Origin: Deltaproteobacteria bacterium
GTDB taxonomy: Bacteria; Myxococcota_A; Polyangia; Polyangiales; Polyangiaceae
NCBI GenBank assembly: GCA_016209145.1
Contig: JACQWT010000394.1
Location: forward strand, 1-55,286
Direction: 5' to 3'
DNA: 55,286 nt
Shown here: piece after piece, positions 20,773 through 32,083 of the stretch
Layout: every line of letters starts with the position of its first letter
Position numbering within the stretch: position 1 is the first letter of the stretch
Notes under the pieces: generated by a model
Told to the model about the DNA's origin: nothing
Databases searched by the model: none
What the model saw: the letters and a program-made list of their open reading frames with translations, nothing else
Made by a program: the position numbers and the translations under genes

Positions 20773-20973
20773 CTACGGAGGCGTCTCCACGACTTGCTCG
20801 ATCTCGTGGGCGTCGAGAGAGCCCGCGAAGCTCACTGTGCCGGGCTCGAAGCCAGGCCCGAGCGCCTCCTCGATCCGCTGCCCTTCTCGCTCGATCACGA
20901 TGACGAGCTGGCCCTCCCGCTCGACGAGGACCGCACTTGCCGCGAAGTATGATCTGGAGCATGAGAACGGCAT
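20773..20973 (-). CDS. small hypothetical protein
   Basis: AVLVEREGQLVIVIEREGQRIEEALGPGFEPGTVSFAGSLDAHEIEQVVETPP reads as coding. Confidence 0.4.
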   Translation of the reverse strand: MPFSCSRSYFAASAVLVEREGQLVIVIEREGQRIEEALGPGFEPGTVSFAGSLDAHEIEQVVETPP

Positions 20974-21196
20974 GGAACGGGTCACGGCGACCTTCGACGA
21001 GCAGACGGTCGCGGCCATGCGGCGAGTCGCTGGCCGGCGCGGACTATCGCGCTTCCTGCAGTCCGCGGCGCGGGAGCGATTGGCGCGGCTGCGGCTGCTC
21101 GAGGTAGTCGACGAGCTCGACGCGCGCCACGGGCCGCCGTCGGCGGCGGTGCGCGCCGCGGTGGACGCGGACGCACGCCGCGTGTTCCGGCGATGA
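20972..21196 (+). CDS. antitoxin-like protein (RHH-type)
   Basis: MERVTATFDEQTVAAMRRVAGRRGLSRFLQSAARERLA; ATGA overlap with PIN gene. Confidence 0.65.
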   Translation: MERVTATFDEQTVAAMRRVAGRRGLSRFLQSAARERLARLRLLEVVDELDARHGPPSAAVRAAVDADARRVFRR

Positions 21197-21624
21197 GGCG
21201 CCGCCGTTCGGCCCTGCCGCCGAGGTTGCCGCGCTGCGTGCTCGACAGCGGGGGGCTCTCCGCCCTGATCGACGGCTCGCAGCACGCCCGAGCAGGCTGG
21301 GTGGTCGAGCACCAGGGCTCCGTCCTCGTGCCGACGCCCGTGCTGGTGGAGACGATCACGGGAGAGCCAGGCCGGGACGCCGAGGTGAACCGCGTGCTCG
21401 GTGCGTTCGTGCGGGCGGGCGGCGTCCTGGTCGCACCGGACGAGGGCACGGCCCGCCGCGCCGGCGCTCTGCGGTTTCGGGCCCGGACGGACGATGGCAT
21501 CGACGCGCTCGTGGCTGCGGCGGCCCTCGGCGACGGCGGTGCGTGCGTGCTGCTCACGTCGGATCCGGACGATCTGTCCCGGTTGCTCCAGCACGCGCCG
21601 CAGGTGGCCGTCCGGGTGGTCTGA
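21193..21624 (+). CDS. PIN-domain toxin (VapC-like)
   Basis: CVLDSGGLSALIDGS..TDDGIDALVAAAALGDGGACVLLTSDPDDLSRL. Confidence 0.75.
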   Translation: MRRRRSALPPRLPRCVLDSGGLSALIDGSQHARAGWVVEHQGSVLVPTPVLVETITGEPGRDAEVNRVLGAFVRAGGVLVAPDEGTARRAGALRFRARTDDGIDALVAAAALGDGGACVLLTSDPDDLSRLLQHAPQVAVRVV

Positions 21625-21646
21625 GGCAGGAGCTCGTCGTCGCGTC

Positions 21647-23250
<1,604 letters not shown>

Positions 23251-23254
<4 letters not shown>

Positions 23255-25599
23255 CGCCCGCCCCGGCGCCGGCGGCGCCGGTCGGCCGCCAGCCAGGCAC
23301 CAGCGCCCGTGCCGAGCACCAGGATCCACGCCGGGCCGCCCGGCGAGCCGGCGACGCGACAAAGGCAGGCCGGCTCCTGGCCGTAGGGAATGTTCGCCCC
23401 CGGCCCCCCGCTGCTCGTGCCGTCCCCGCCCGGCCCGCCGCTCGAGCTCCCCCCGGGCGGGGTCGTGTCGATGCCCTCGCACGAGAGCTTGGGCAAGCTC
23501 TTGCCCTTGCCGTCGCCGCAGTCGTTGGGCTCGATCAGGCCCGAGCGGTCGAGCATCGTGATGATGTAGGCGCCGCCGCCGTAGCCCACCATGGGAATGC
23601 TGCCGGCATAGCGGCCGATCGCGCCGTCCGCCGCCACCGCGTTGTACAGCTCGGGCAGGAGCAGGAAGTTGGCGCTCGCCTTGTCGATGATCTGCGCGAT
23701 GTACCCGTCGGCCTCGTCGCCGCGGCCGTGGCGCCGCAGCGCGTTCGCGATTCTGAGATCGACGAGGATCCACTCGTTGTTGTCGTAGGAGCTCTGCCCG
23801 TCGTCGTTGCGCTTGAAGCCCCCGCTCTCGACCCGCAGCTTGCCCAGCGCCTCCAACGTGGCGACGGCGGTGGGGCTACTGGCGCCGAAGTCGTCCAGGA
23901 TGTTCCAGGTGAAAGCTTCGGCCACCGCGCCGTCCAGGGCCTGGTTCATCTCCAGCTCCTCGAGCGACCCGCCGAGCGCGCCCTGCGCATCGACGAACGA
24001 GGCGAGAAAGACGCTCTTGACCTTGGCGGACAGGAGCTGAAATGCGCCCGCGTCGGCATCCCGGCCTGCGCTCTTGGCCAGGCTCGCCATGTCGCAGAAC
24101 CCACGCGCCGCCGCCATCGTCGTGTAGGCGTAGTGCCGCTTGTTGTCGTCGTGGACCTCCCAGATGGAGGAGTCCGCCTTGACGATGCCGTTGCTCTCGA
24201 GGTTCGCCTCGAGCGGCTTGGCCACGCCCTGGCTCAGAGCTTCGTAGACGCTGGGCCCGAGCTTGGTTTTCGACGACAGCCATGCCGCGTCGCCCGAGGC
24301 GGCGACGTACTGGCGCGCCGCCCACAGCACCATGCCCCATCCGTCGATCTCGACGTTCGGGCTGGGCTGCCCCGAGTAGTCGGCCTCCTCCTCGCCGTTG
24401 CCGAAGTAGCGCACGACCGAGATGCGGTAGTCCTGGTTCGAGACGTAGCTCTTGAACTTGCCGACGGGCTCCGCGTTGAGGAAGAAGTCGAGCGCGGCCC
24501 GGGCCTCGTCGTAGTGGCCGCTGCGCGCCAGCGCCACGACGGCGTACGTCGCGTCGCGCACCCAGCCGCTGTGCCACTCGCCCGGCGGCAGGCTCGCCAG
24601 AACCATCCCGTTGTTCTTGCGCGTGGAAGAGTACGGCTCGCGTACCTGCCCCATGCGCAGCACGGCCTCGCTCTGGCGCCAGAGCTGCTTCTCCAGCTCG
24701 GTGCACAGCGCGACATCGGCGCCGGGCGGCTTGCGCCACGCCTCCCACTCGGCCTTGGCGTCGTCCAAGATCTGCTGCGGCGAGCGCCCCGCGCCCCACT
24801 GGGCGATCTTCTTCGCGGCGGACGCTGCGCCGGCGCCGTCCTCGACGAAGCCAATGCCGAAGGCCATCCAGCCGTCCTGTCCGAGCGCCTGCCCGAAGAC
24901 CGGCACCACGTCGTCGCCGCTGCAGCTCCGGGCCTCGCCGATGTCCTGTCCCGCCGCTACCTTCTCGTACGCTCCGTCGCAGTCGGCGCGGTCGGCGCCC
25001 GACAGGGGCACGTAGACCATGGCGCCCCCGCCCGGCCCGGTCTCGGAGATCGCGCTCTGCGCCGCGATCGGGGTCAGGCTCTCGCCGTTCGCGTCGGGCG
25101 TGTCGGGCGAGCCGCCGCCCATGTGGAAGTTGAGCAGGATGTAGCCGTCGGTGGCGCCGGGCGCCTTGAGCAGCGCCACGAGCAGGTTGCCCTCGTAGCC
25201 GAAGGGCGCGAAGAAGTACGACTCGGCCTGCACCGATCCGAGCGTGACCGGCGCGAGGATGATGTTGGTCTGCGCGACGTAGCTCGGGTCGGCGGCGGCC
25301 GTGGGCTCGTTCAGCCAGCCACTCGCGCCGCCGCGCACGCCGAAGTACACGTCGAAGGCGAGGTTGCGGCGCGGGTAGCCGTCGCTCTTGGGGTCGGGCC
25401 GCGGCCCGAGGTAGCGGTAGGGGTGCTCGAGGAAGGAGACGATCTTGTTCTTGTTGAGGTCGTAGATCGAGAAGCCGTGCCCGTTGCCGGTGGTGAGGAA
25501 GTTCCAGGTCCGCTGCGGCGCGGCCTCGGCCCGCCCGGCGCCGAGCGAGCCGAGCAGGACGAGAGCGGCGGCCCGCACGCGCGTAGAGGAGAAGGTCAT
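23251..25599 (-). CDS. GH15-family glucoamylase with MYXO-CTERM-like sorting tail
   Basis: PPGEWHSGWVRDATYAVVALARSGHYDEARAALDFFL; tail ACLCRVAGSPGGPAWILVLGTGAGAWLAADRRRRRRGGR; 4-bp overlap with ATPase gene. Confidence 0.85.
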
Positions 25600-25650
25600 T
25601 GCGAATGCCCTCGCAGACACCTCCATGCTAGCTGCGCACGATCGTGCGCC

Positions 25651-25678
25651 GCAAGCCCGAGCGCCACGGCGCGGATCT
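25651..25678 (+). repeat. 28-bp dispersed repeat, copy 1
   Basis: GCAAGCCCGAGCGCCACGGCGCGGATCT, 27/28 to 28282-28309. Confidence 0.8.
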
Positions 25679-25804
25679 GGGCTTCTGCGGAGCGCGATCC
25701 CGGCCGGCCGGCAGCCCCCGGGGCCGGCGTCCGCGGTGGGGCCAGCCAGCCCGTTGCCGCGCGCAGTGGGCTCGCCGTCGCAGGCCGGCGCGGCGAGCAG
25801 TGGC

Positions 25805-26006
25805 GCGACCAACGGCATACGCGTTAAGCAAGAATCCCTCGATAGCAGCGACGGCGGCCGATCCATCCGCGCGGGCCGGCTTACGTCCTCGCGCCGGGCC
25901 CTCACGTACAGGAGTACGCTCGGGCCCGGCGCTGCGGGCGCGCTCGGCCGGCGCGGCGCCTCGACCGCCGGCCGATTGCCCGCATAAAGCCTATGGCGAC
26001 CAACGG
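25805..26006. mobile_element. MITE-like element B with flanking 11-bp direct repeats
   Basis: GCGACCAACGG at 25805-25815 and 25996-26006; ends CATACGCGTTAAGC / GCATAAAGCCTATG. Confidence 0.82.
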
Positions 26007-26190
26007 CAGGCTGGCCGCATGCGCCAAGTGCGTCGCAGAGACGACTTGACGCATGCTAGGATCCGCGGCGCTAATTTCCAAGCGCTTCTCTCCAGGCACG
26101 CTGCACGCGAGGTCGCCTGCGCGTGGGCCTCGTGTGGACTGACAGGACATTGAGGCAGCAGTCGCCACCGAGCCACAAGGAGAGACTCAC

Positions 26191-28275
26191 ATGCCAGTGC
26201 GGAACAGAAGTCTGCTGCTGAACGATGTAACTAGCGGAAATAATAGGAGATTGCCCCCCGGCGACCTCGGGATCAGCGCCGAGCCGGTCAGAACCCGTGG
26301 CTCGTGCCGGCTGAGCGCCGCTCTTGCTCCCGCATCGTGCACCCTTGTGCTGTGCCTGGCTTCCGGGTGCGGAAGCGAGGAGCTGGCATATCCTTCCGAC
26401 CCTCCTGTCGCCGCCTGTCGCTCGCCTATGGAGATGGCCGGGCGGCTGCGAAGGTGATGCCCACCGGAGTGATCTCCGAGGCGCAGTACCCGGGCGACGA
26501 CGAGTCCTTCTGGTACAAGACCTTCTGCCCGAACTGCCCGGATCCGTACTCCGCGGTGATGGTGCTGCCGCACGACCCGCAGGTGTACTACGGGACCGGC
26601 GGCGGGCTCGTGCCGGCGGTCGATCCGGCCGCCGGCACGCGCGAGCTTCTGGCGCAGTTCGCCAGGGGCGAGCGCGTTTTCGTGCCAGCGGGCGAGCCGA
26701 TCGAGCGGCTGGCGCAGGCCAGCCTACCAGGCGACAAGCTGCTGCGCGGCGTCTCCTTGGATCCGAGTACGCCGTCGGTGGACCAGCAGCTCGCCAGCGG
26801 CTCGGCCGACGCCAGCCCACAGCTCTACGGGGTGCCTCCGTGCGTCATCTGCTCGCCGCTGCTGCGCGGCAACGAAGGGCTGGCGCTGAGCGGGGGGCTC
26901 GGCCGGCTGTTCGTCATCGGCGGGACCAAGGACGGAACGCTGTCTGGCGAGCCGAACGGCTCGGCCTGGGTCCTCGACGCGGAGAGCAACGAGTGGCAGG
27001 AGCTGGCCCTCGACCCGGCGGCGCGGCCGGGGGCAGTGCTCGCCGCGACCTTCCGGTTCCAGGACTTGGCGGTCTACCTGGTCGACCAGATCGCCGAGCG
27101 CGTCTCGCTCCGGCGCTGGCGGCCGCACGGCGCCCTGGAGTACTTGGCTCAGCTTCCGAGCGACTGGGCCGCGCTCGAGCGCAGGTGGCTGGTGGCCTCG
27201 GGCGACGGCGATCTGCTGTTCGCGGCCTCCCGTGCCAAGGGCGCCGGCTCCGACAGCTCCTTGTTGGCGCGCTTCTCGTTCGAGCGGAGCGGGAAGCTGT
27301 TGTTGTCCGGACTCGACCGCCGTGACGCGCGGGTGCTCGGCGCGCCCATCGTCGGGCCCGCCGCTCTGACGCTGGGCGTCCCGGATCCGGCAGGCCCGCG
27401 GCTGGTGCAATATGCGCAGCCGGTGGTTCGGGACACGCACGTGCCCAGGTTCATCGGCTCCTTCTACAGCTACGGCCCCGAGCTGGAGCCCTACGAGCAC
27501 CCGTTCGCCGTGGCCGACGACGTCCCGCAAGGCCAAGTCTTCGTCAGCGATACGCACCACGTGCGCGTGTGCCGCTTCGAGCACGACGGGACCAGCCCGC
27601 TGTGTTGGGGCTCGCAGTGCAACCTCTACGATGGCAACATCGGCTTCCCGCCCGGCTACGGCTGCGACCTGAGCGCGCCCGGAGCCAAAGAGCCCGGCGA
27701 CGGACAGTTCGCCAAGCTCGGGTACGGCCCCGACCTGTGGAGGCTCGACTTCGACCCGGTCGCCAAGAGGCTGTTCGTGGTCGATAGCTACAACGGCCGG
27801 ATACAGGCATTCGCCCCGGACGGCACCTTCCTGTTCAAGTTCGGCACGCCCGGTCACGGCCCGGGTCAGTTCAGGTGGGAGATGGACGTGGCCGTGGACC
27901 GCCGCAACGGCAAGCTCGTGGTGGCCGACACCAACTCGGATCGCATTCAGGTGTTCTTCGACCCCGAGCACAACCCCCTGCCCGAGCTGGTGTTCGGCTC
28001 GAGCTGCGACCTGTACCACCGCTATACTCCCGAGGATGACCCGAGCTGCCAGGTGCACCCTGTCACGGGTGAGCTGGGCGACGGGCAGTTCTACCAGCCG
28101 AACGGCGTGGCGGTGGACGCGCAGGGGCGCATCTGGGTGGTGGACACGGTGAACTGGCGCGTGCAGGTGTTCGACGAGGCGGGCCAGTTCCTGTTCAAGT
28201 TCGGCGCGCACGGCCCGGGCCCGGGCAAGCTCGAGTACCCGGTGGGCCTCGGCATCGACGGCGCGGGCAGCAGGC
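26191..28275 (+). pseudogene. NHL-repeat lipoprotein, frameshifted near 5' end and truncated at 3' end
   Basis: AAGGAG RBS before ATG 26191; LASGCGSEEL lipobox in frame 1, body from MPTGVISEAQYPGDDESF in frame 3; NHL units RLFVVDSYNGRIQAFAPDGTFLFKFG, LVVADTNSDRIQVF, IWVVDTVNWRVQVFDEAGQFLFKFG. Confidence 0.7.
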
Positions 28276-28281
28276 GCGGGT

Positions 28282-28309
28282 GCAAGCCCGAGCGCCACGG
28301 CGCCGATCT
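28282..28309 (+). repeat. 28-bp dispersed repeat, copy 2
   Basis: GCAAGCCCGAGCGCCACGGCGCCGATCT at the point where NHL homology stops. Confidence 0.8.
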
Positions 28310-28342
28310 AGATCTTTCCCGCGCCCGGTGCGTCGCAACGGC

Positions 28343-29011
28343 ATGCGCACGCCCTTGGCCCTGCTCCGCCTCGCCGCCTTCGCCCTGCTCCTGCTCGCCC
28401 CCGGCCTCGCCGCGGCCGGGCCGGTCGCGCCGCTTCCGTCCCCGGCGGGCGGCAAAAGCGCCCTCGCGGTGCGCATCGTCGGCTACACGGGCGGCGTCAA
28501 CGGCGAGATGGTCGTGGAGATCCGGAACACCGGGTCCAAGGCCGAGGTCTTCGGCGCCCAGGGGCTGTACTTCGTGCCGGACGGCAACCCCGAGGTGGCG
28601 CCGCAGCGCCTGGGCGCAGCCGGGCCCTTCCGGCTCCAGGACGACGCCGCGGGGAGTGCTCGGGACAAGCTCGCGCTCGCGCCCCGGGCCACGGCCCAGG
28701 TCCGGCTGCAAGTATTCTGCATCGACTCGCACCGATCGGCCCCCACGGCGCAGCACTCCTTCCACCTTGGCAAGGAGCGGCTGCCCCGCGAGCTGCGTGC
28801 GCAGATCGAGTCCAGGGCGAAAGCCGCGCTCGGCGCGCACGGGGGCAGCATGCCCGCGGCCAAGGCCGCCATCCAGTCGGAGGTGTGGCACGCGCGCGAC
28901 AGCAAGTGGATCCGGCTCGACGGCGAGCGCCGGCACGAGAAGGGCGGCCCGGAGCTACCGTTCCAAGAGCGGCTGCGCCGCGAACGCCGGCCGCTGCCAC
29001 GCCAGCAGTGA
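28343..29011 (+). CDS. secreted protein of unknown function
   Basis: MRTPLALLRLAAFALLLLAPGLAAAGP signal peptide. Confidence 0.7.
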   Translation: MRTPLALLRLAAFALLLLAPGLAAAGPVAPLPSPAGGKSALAVRIVGYTGGVNGEMVVEIRNTGSKAEVFGAQGLYFVPDGNPEVAPQRLGAAGPFRLQDDAAGSARDKLALAPRATAQVRLQVFCIDSHRSAPTAQHSFHLGKERLPRELRAQIESRAKAALGAHGGSMPAAKAAIQSEVWHARDSKWIRLDGERRHEKGGPELPFQERLRRERRPLPRQQ

Positions 29012-29098
29012 CGCACACCCCCGCGCGGGCAGCGCACGAAGGGATGGCCGCAGCTACCTCTGGCCTTTCTGCCGGCTTGCGCCGATAATGGATGCACT

Positions 29099-30181
29099 AT
29101 GCGGCGATGGCTTCTAGGCATGGGGTTGGTTGCTCTGGCCCTCGGCGCCTGCGGGCGCTCGGCGCTGCGCGACAGCGAGGCGGCCCTGGCTGCCGGCGGC
29201 GGCGGCGGCAGCAGCAGCACGAGCAGCGGCAGCAGCAGCAGCGGCACGGGGGGCGAGGGCGGCGTGGTCGTGCCCGAGTGCGGCAACGGGCAGTGCACGG
29301 GCGGCGAAACCTGCCAGAGCTGCCCGCCCGACTGCGGCTTCTGCGCCGGCTGCGGGGACGGGATCTGCGACCAGGGCGCGGGCGAGAGCTGCGGCAACTG
29401 CGTGCAGGACTGCGGCGTGTGCCAGACTTGCCCCAACGGCGTGTGCGACGGCGGCGAGACCTGCGGCTCCTGCCCCGTCGATTGCGGCCACTGCGTGACC
29501 TGCGGGGACGGGGCGTGCGACCAGGGCACGGAGAGCTGTGAGACGTGCCCGCTCGACTGCGGGATGTGCCAGAGCTGCGGCAACGGCATCTGCGACCCGA
29601 ACGAGAGCTGCAGCAACTGCCCGGGCGACTGCGGCGTGTGCGACAAGTGCGGCGACGGCTTCTGCAAGCCGCCCGAGGACTGCCTGGTCTGCGCGCCCGA
29701 CTGCGGCGCCTGCGAGCAGTGCAACAACGGCAACTGCCAGCCCGGGCTGGAGGACTGCTACACCTGCCCGCAGGACTGCGGCAAGTGCCCCGGCTGCGGC
29801 GACGGGCTGTGCACCGGTTCGGAGACCTGCGCCTCCTGCCAGAACGACTGCGGCGTGTGCGCCGTCTGCCCCAACGGCGTTTGCGAGGACTACGAGACGT
29901 GCAGCATCTGCCCGGAGGACTGCGGCAAGTGCGAGCAGATCGGCTGCTTCGAGGTCGTGATGTGCTCCATGGGCTGCATCGACATGAACTCGAACCCGCC
30001 CAAGTTCAGCGTGACCTGCGTCGCGAACTGCGTGTCCAAGGGCTGCGCCGACGTGCAGTTCTTCGTCGACCAGGTGCTAAGCTGCGCCGTCATGCACTTG
30101 CAGGAGTGCGGTGGCGATCTCGGCTGCCTGCAGAACTACTGCGGGGCCGAGCTGGCCGCCTGCCTCGGAGCGGAGTGCTGA
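29099..30181 (+). CDS. lipoprotein with about nine tandem Cys-rich repeats
   Basis: LVALALGACGRS lipobox; repeats such as CGDGICDQGAGESCGNCVQDCGVC. Confidence 0.85.
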   Translation: MRRWLLGMGLVALALGACGRSALRDSEAALAAGGGGGSSSTSSGSSSSGTGGEGGVVVPECGNGQCTGGETCQSCPPDCGFCAGCGDGICDQGAGESCGNCVQDCGVCQTCPNGVCDGGETCGSCPVDCGHCVTCGDGACDQGTESCETCPLDCGMCQSCGNGICDPNESCSNCPGDCGVCDKCGDGFCKPPEDCLVCAPDCGACEQCNNGNCQPGLEDCYTCPQDCGKCPGCGDGLCTGSETCASCQNDCGVCAVCPNGVCEDYETCSICPEDCGKCEQIGCFEVVMCSMGCIDMNSNPPKFSVTCVANCVSKGCADVQFFVDQVLSCAVMHLQECGGDLGCLQNYCGAELAACLGAEC

Positions 30182-30200
30182 TCCCGCGGCCGGCCCGCCC

Positions 30201-31241
30201 ATGACAGAGCGGTTCTTCTCCACGCCTTCCGGCCCGGACGAGGTGCACTTCGATCGGCTCTTTCGGCCGACCTCGTTCGACGAGTACGTCGGCCAGGAGA
30301 GGCACGTCGCCAACCTGCGCGTCTTCGTGGAGGCGGCCCGGCGCCGCGGCGAGCCGCTCGATCACCTGCTCCTGTGCGGACCGCCCGGCTTGGGCAAGAC
30401 CACGCTGGCCCACGTCGTGGCGCGGGCGATGGCGGTGGCGCTGCACTCGACCAGCGGGCCGGCCATCGAGCACAAGGGCGCGCTGGCCGGCCTGCTGACC
30501 AAGGTGGAGCTCGGCGAGGTGTTGTTCATCGACGAGATCCACCGGCTCGGCCCCGCGGTCGAGGAAAGCCTGTACCCGGCCATCGAGACCTTCCAGATCG
30601 ATCTGATGACGGGCGACGGCCCGCACGCCACCACCATCCGGCTGCCGCTCCGCCCCTTTTGCCTCATCGGGGCCACCACGCGCACCGGGCTGCTCACGGC
30701 GCCCCTGCTCTCGCGCTTCGGCCACGTGATAAGACTCGACTTCTACCCGGTGGAGGAGTTGGTGCGCATCGTAGAGCGCAGCGCCCGACTGCTGGGGGCG
30801 CCGATCGACGCCGCCGGCGCGCTCGAGATCGCCCGCCGCTCGCGCGGCACGCCCCGCGTCGCCAACCGCCTGCTGCGCCGCGTGCGCGACTTCGCCGACG
30901 TGCGCGGCTCGGGCCGGATCGATGCCGCCATCGTGCGCACCACGGCGGAGGCGCTGGAGATCGACGCGGCCGGCCTGGACGCCATGGACCGGCGCCTGCT
31001 CGGCATCATCATCGACGACTACGACGGCGGGCCGGTGGGCATCGAGACGCTGTCGGCCGCCCTGAGCGAGCCGCGCGGCACGCTGGAGGACGTCTACGAG
31101 CCGTACCTGTTGCAGCAGGGCTCGCTCGGACGGACGCCGCGCGGCCGGATTGCCACCCGCAGGGCGCACGAGCACCTGGGCCGGCCCTACCGGCAGGCCG
31201 AGCAGGCCACGCCGGAGGACGAGCAGGGGGAGTTGTTCTGA
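30201..31241 (+). CDS. ruvB: Holliday junction DNA helicase RuvB
   Basis: RPTSFDEYVGQERHVANLRVFVEAA, GPPGLGKTTLAHVVA, LFIDEIHRL, GATTRTGLLTAPLLSRFG. Confidence 0.96.
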   Translation: MTERFFSTPSGPDEVHFDRLFRPTSFDEYVGQERHVANLRVFVEAARRRGEPLDHLLLCGPPGLGKTTLAHVVARAMAVALHSTSGPAIEHKGALAGLLTKVELGEVLFIDEIHRLGPAVEESLYPAIETFQIDLMTGDGPHATTIRLPLRPFCLIGATTRTGLLTAPLLSRFGHVIRLDFYPVEELVRIVERSARLLGAPIDAAGALEIARRSRGTPRVANRLLRRVRDFADVRGSGRIDAAIVRTTAEALEIDAAGLDAMDRRLLGIIIDDYDGGPVGIETLSAALSEPRGTLEDVYEPYLLQQGSLGRTPRGRIATRRAHEHLGRPYRQAEQATPEDEQGELF

Positions 31242-31243
31242 GG

Positions 31244-31343
31244 GTATGCGTTCACGCATTGCGGCGCTGGCAACGACGGCTCGCCGAGTCGGCCGCGATC
31301 GCGGCTTACGTCCTCGGCCCGGGTCCTCGCGTACAGGAGTAGA
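31244..31343 (+). repeat. dispersed hairpin repeat, copy C (subfamily 2)
   Basis: GGTATGCGTTCACGCATT..GGCAACGACGGCTCGCCGAGTCGGCCGCGATCGCGGCTTACGTCCTCG..GCGTACAGGAGTA. Confidence 0.7.
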
Positions 31344-31653
31344 GGCTCCGGGATGGGCGGCGATCGAGAAGGACGCCAAAGAGGGCAAGCTCGACTGGCG
31401 GCTGTTCGATCGCGACGCTTGGGTGCTGGTGCGCGGGAAAGAGGCGCCGACGTGCTACGAGGGCTTTGTGCCGGAATTGCCGGCCGACGGCGTGTACGTC
31501 GATCACCAGGGCAGGCCGGCCTACGTCGTGGGCGGCCGGGAAGTCGCCGGGCCGCGCGAGGTGATTGCGGCGTTGGGCCCGCAAGCGGAGGAGCTCCTCC
31601 AGAAGCTGGGCGACCCCGACGCCGTGCTCGAGCGGCTGGGCCGGGCGTTCTGA
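31344..31653 (+). pseudogene. 3' fragment of a protein-coding gene adjoining repeat C
   Basis: GWAAIEKDAKEGKLDWRLFDRDAWVLVRGKEAPTCYEGFVPELPADGVYVDHQGRPAYVVGG, no good start before the repeat. Confidence 0.5.
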
Positions 31654-31723
31654 TCTACCAGGTCAGAGAATCGATGCGCTTCGGCACAGAAAGCCGGCCG
31701 GCCAGGGCGAACGGGGTTGGGGC

Positions 31724-31888
31724 CCCGTTCGCGGCATACGCGTTAAGCGAGAATCCCTCGATAGCAACGACGGCGGCCGATCCATCCGCGCGGGCCGGCT
31801 TACGTCCTCGCGCCGGGCCCTCACGTACAGGAGTACGCTCGGGCCCGGCGCTGCGGGCGCGCTCGGCCGGCGCTATGCCCGTTCGCGG
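31724..31888. mobile_element. MITE-like element D with flanking 11-bp direct repeats
   Basis: CCCGTTCGCGG at 31724-31734 and 31878-31888; element CATACGCGTTAAGC...GCTATG nearly identical to B over about 140 bp. Confidence 0.85.
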
Positions 31889-32083
31889 GGTCTGGGGCGA
31901 AGCCCCAGCGTGGAACTCTCCCGCGGACGGCACCCCTTAGTCCACAGCGCACAGCGGCCGCGGTGCGTTGCTGCTTGCGTCCGCCCGCTCCGTTCCCGCG
32001 GGCGTGTCGCCCCGATTCCGCGGCTGCGCGGAATCGACAATCAAACGCGCTTGGGTTGCGGGCGAAGCCCGCGCTATGGGCGG

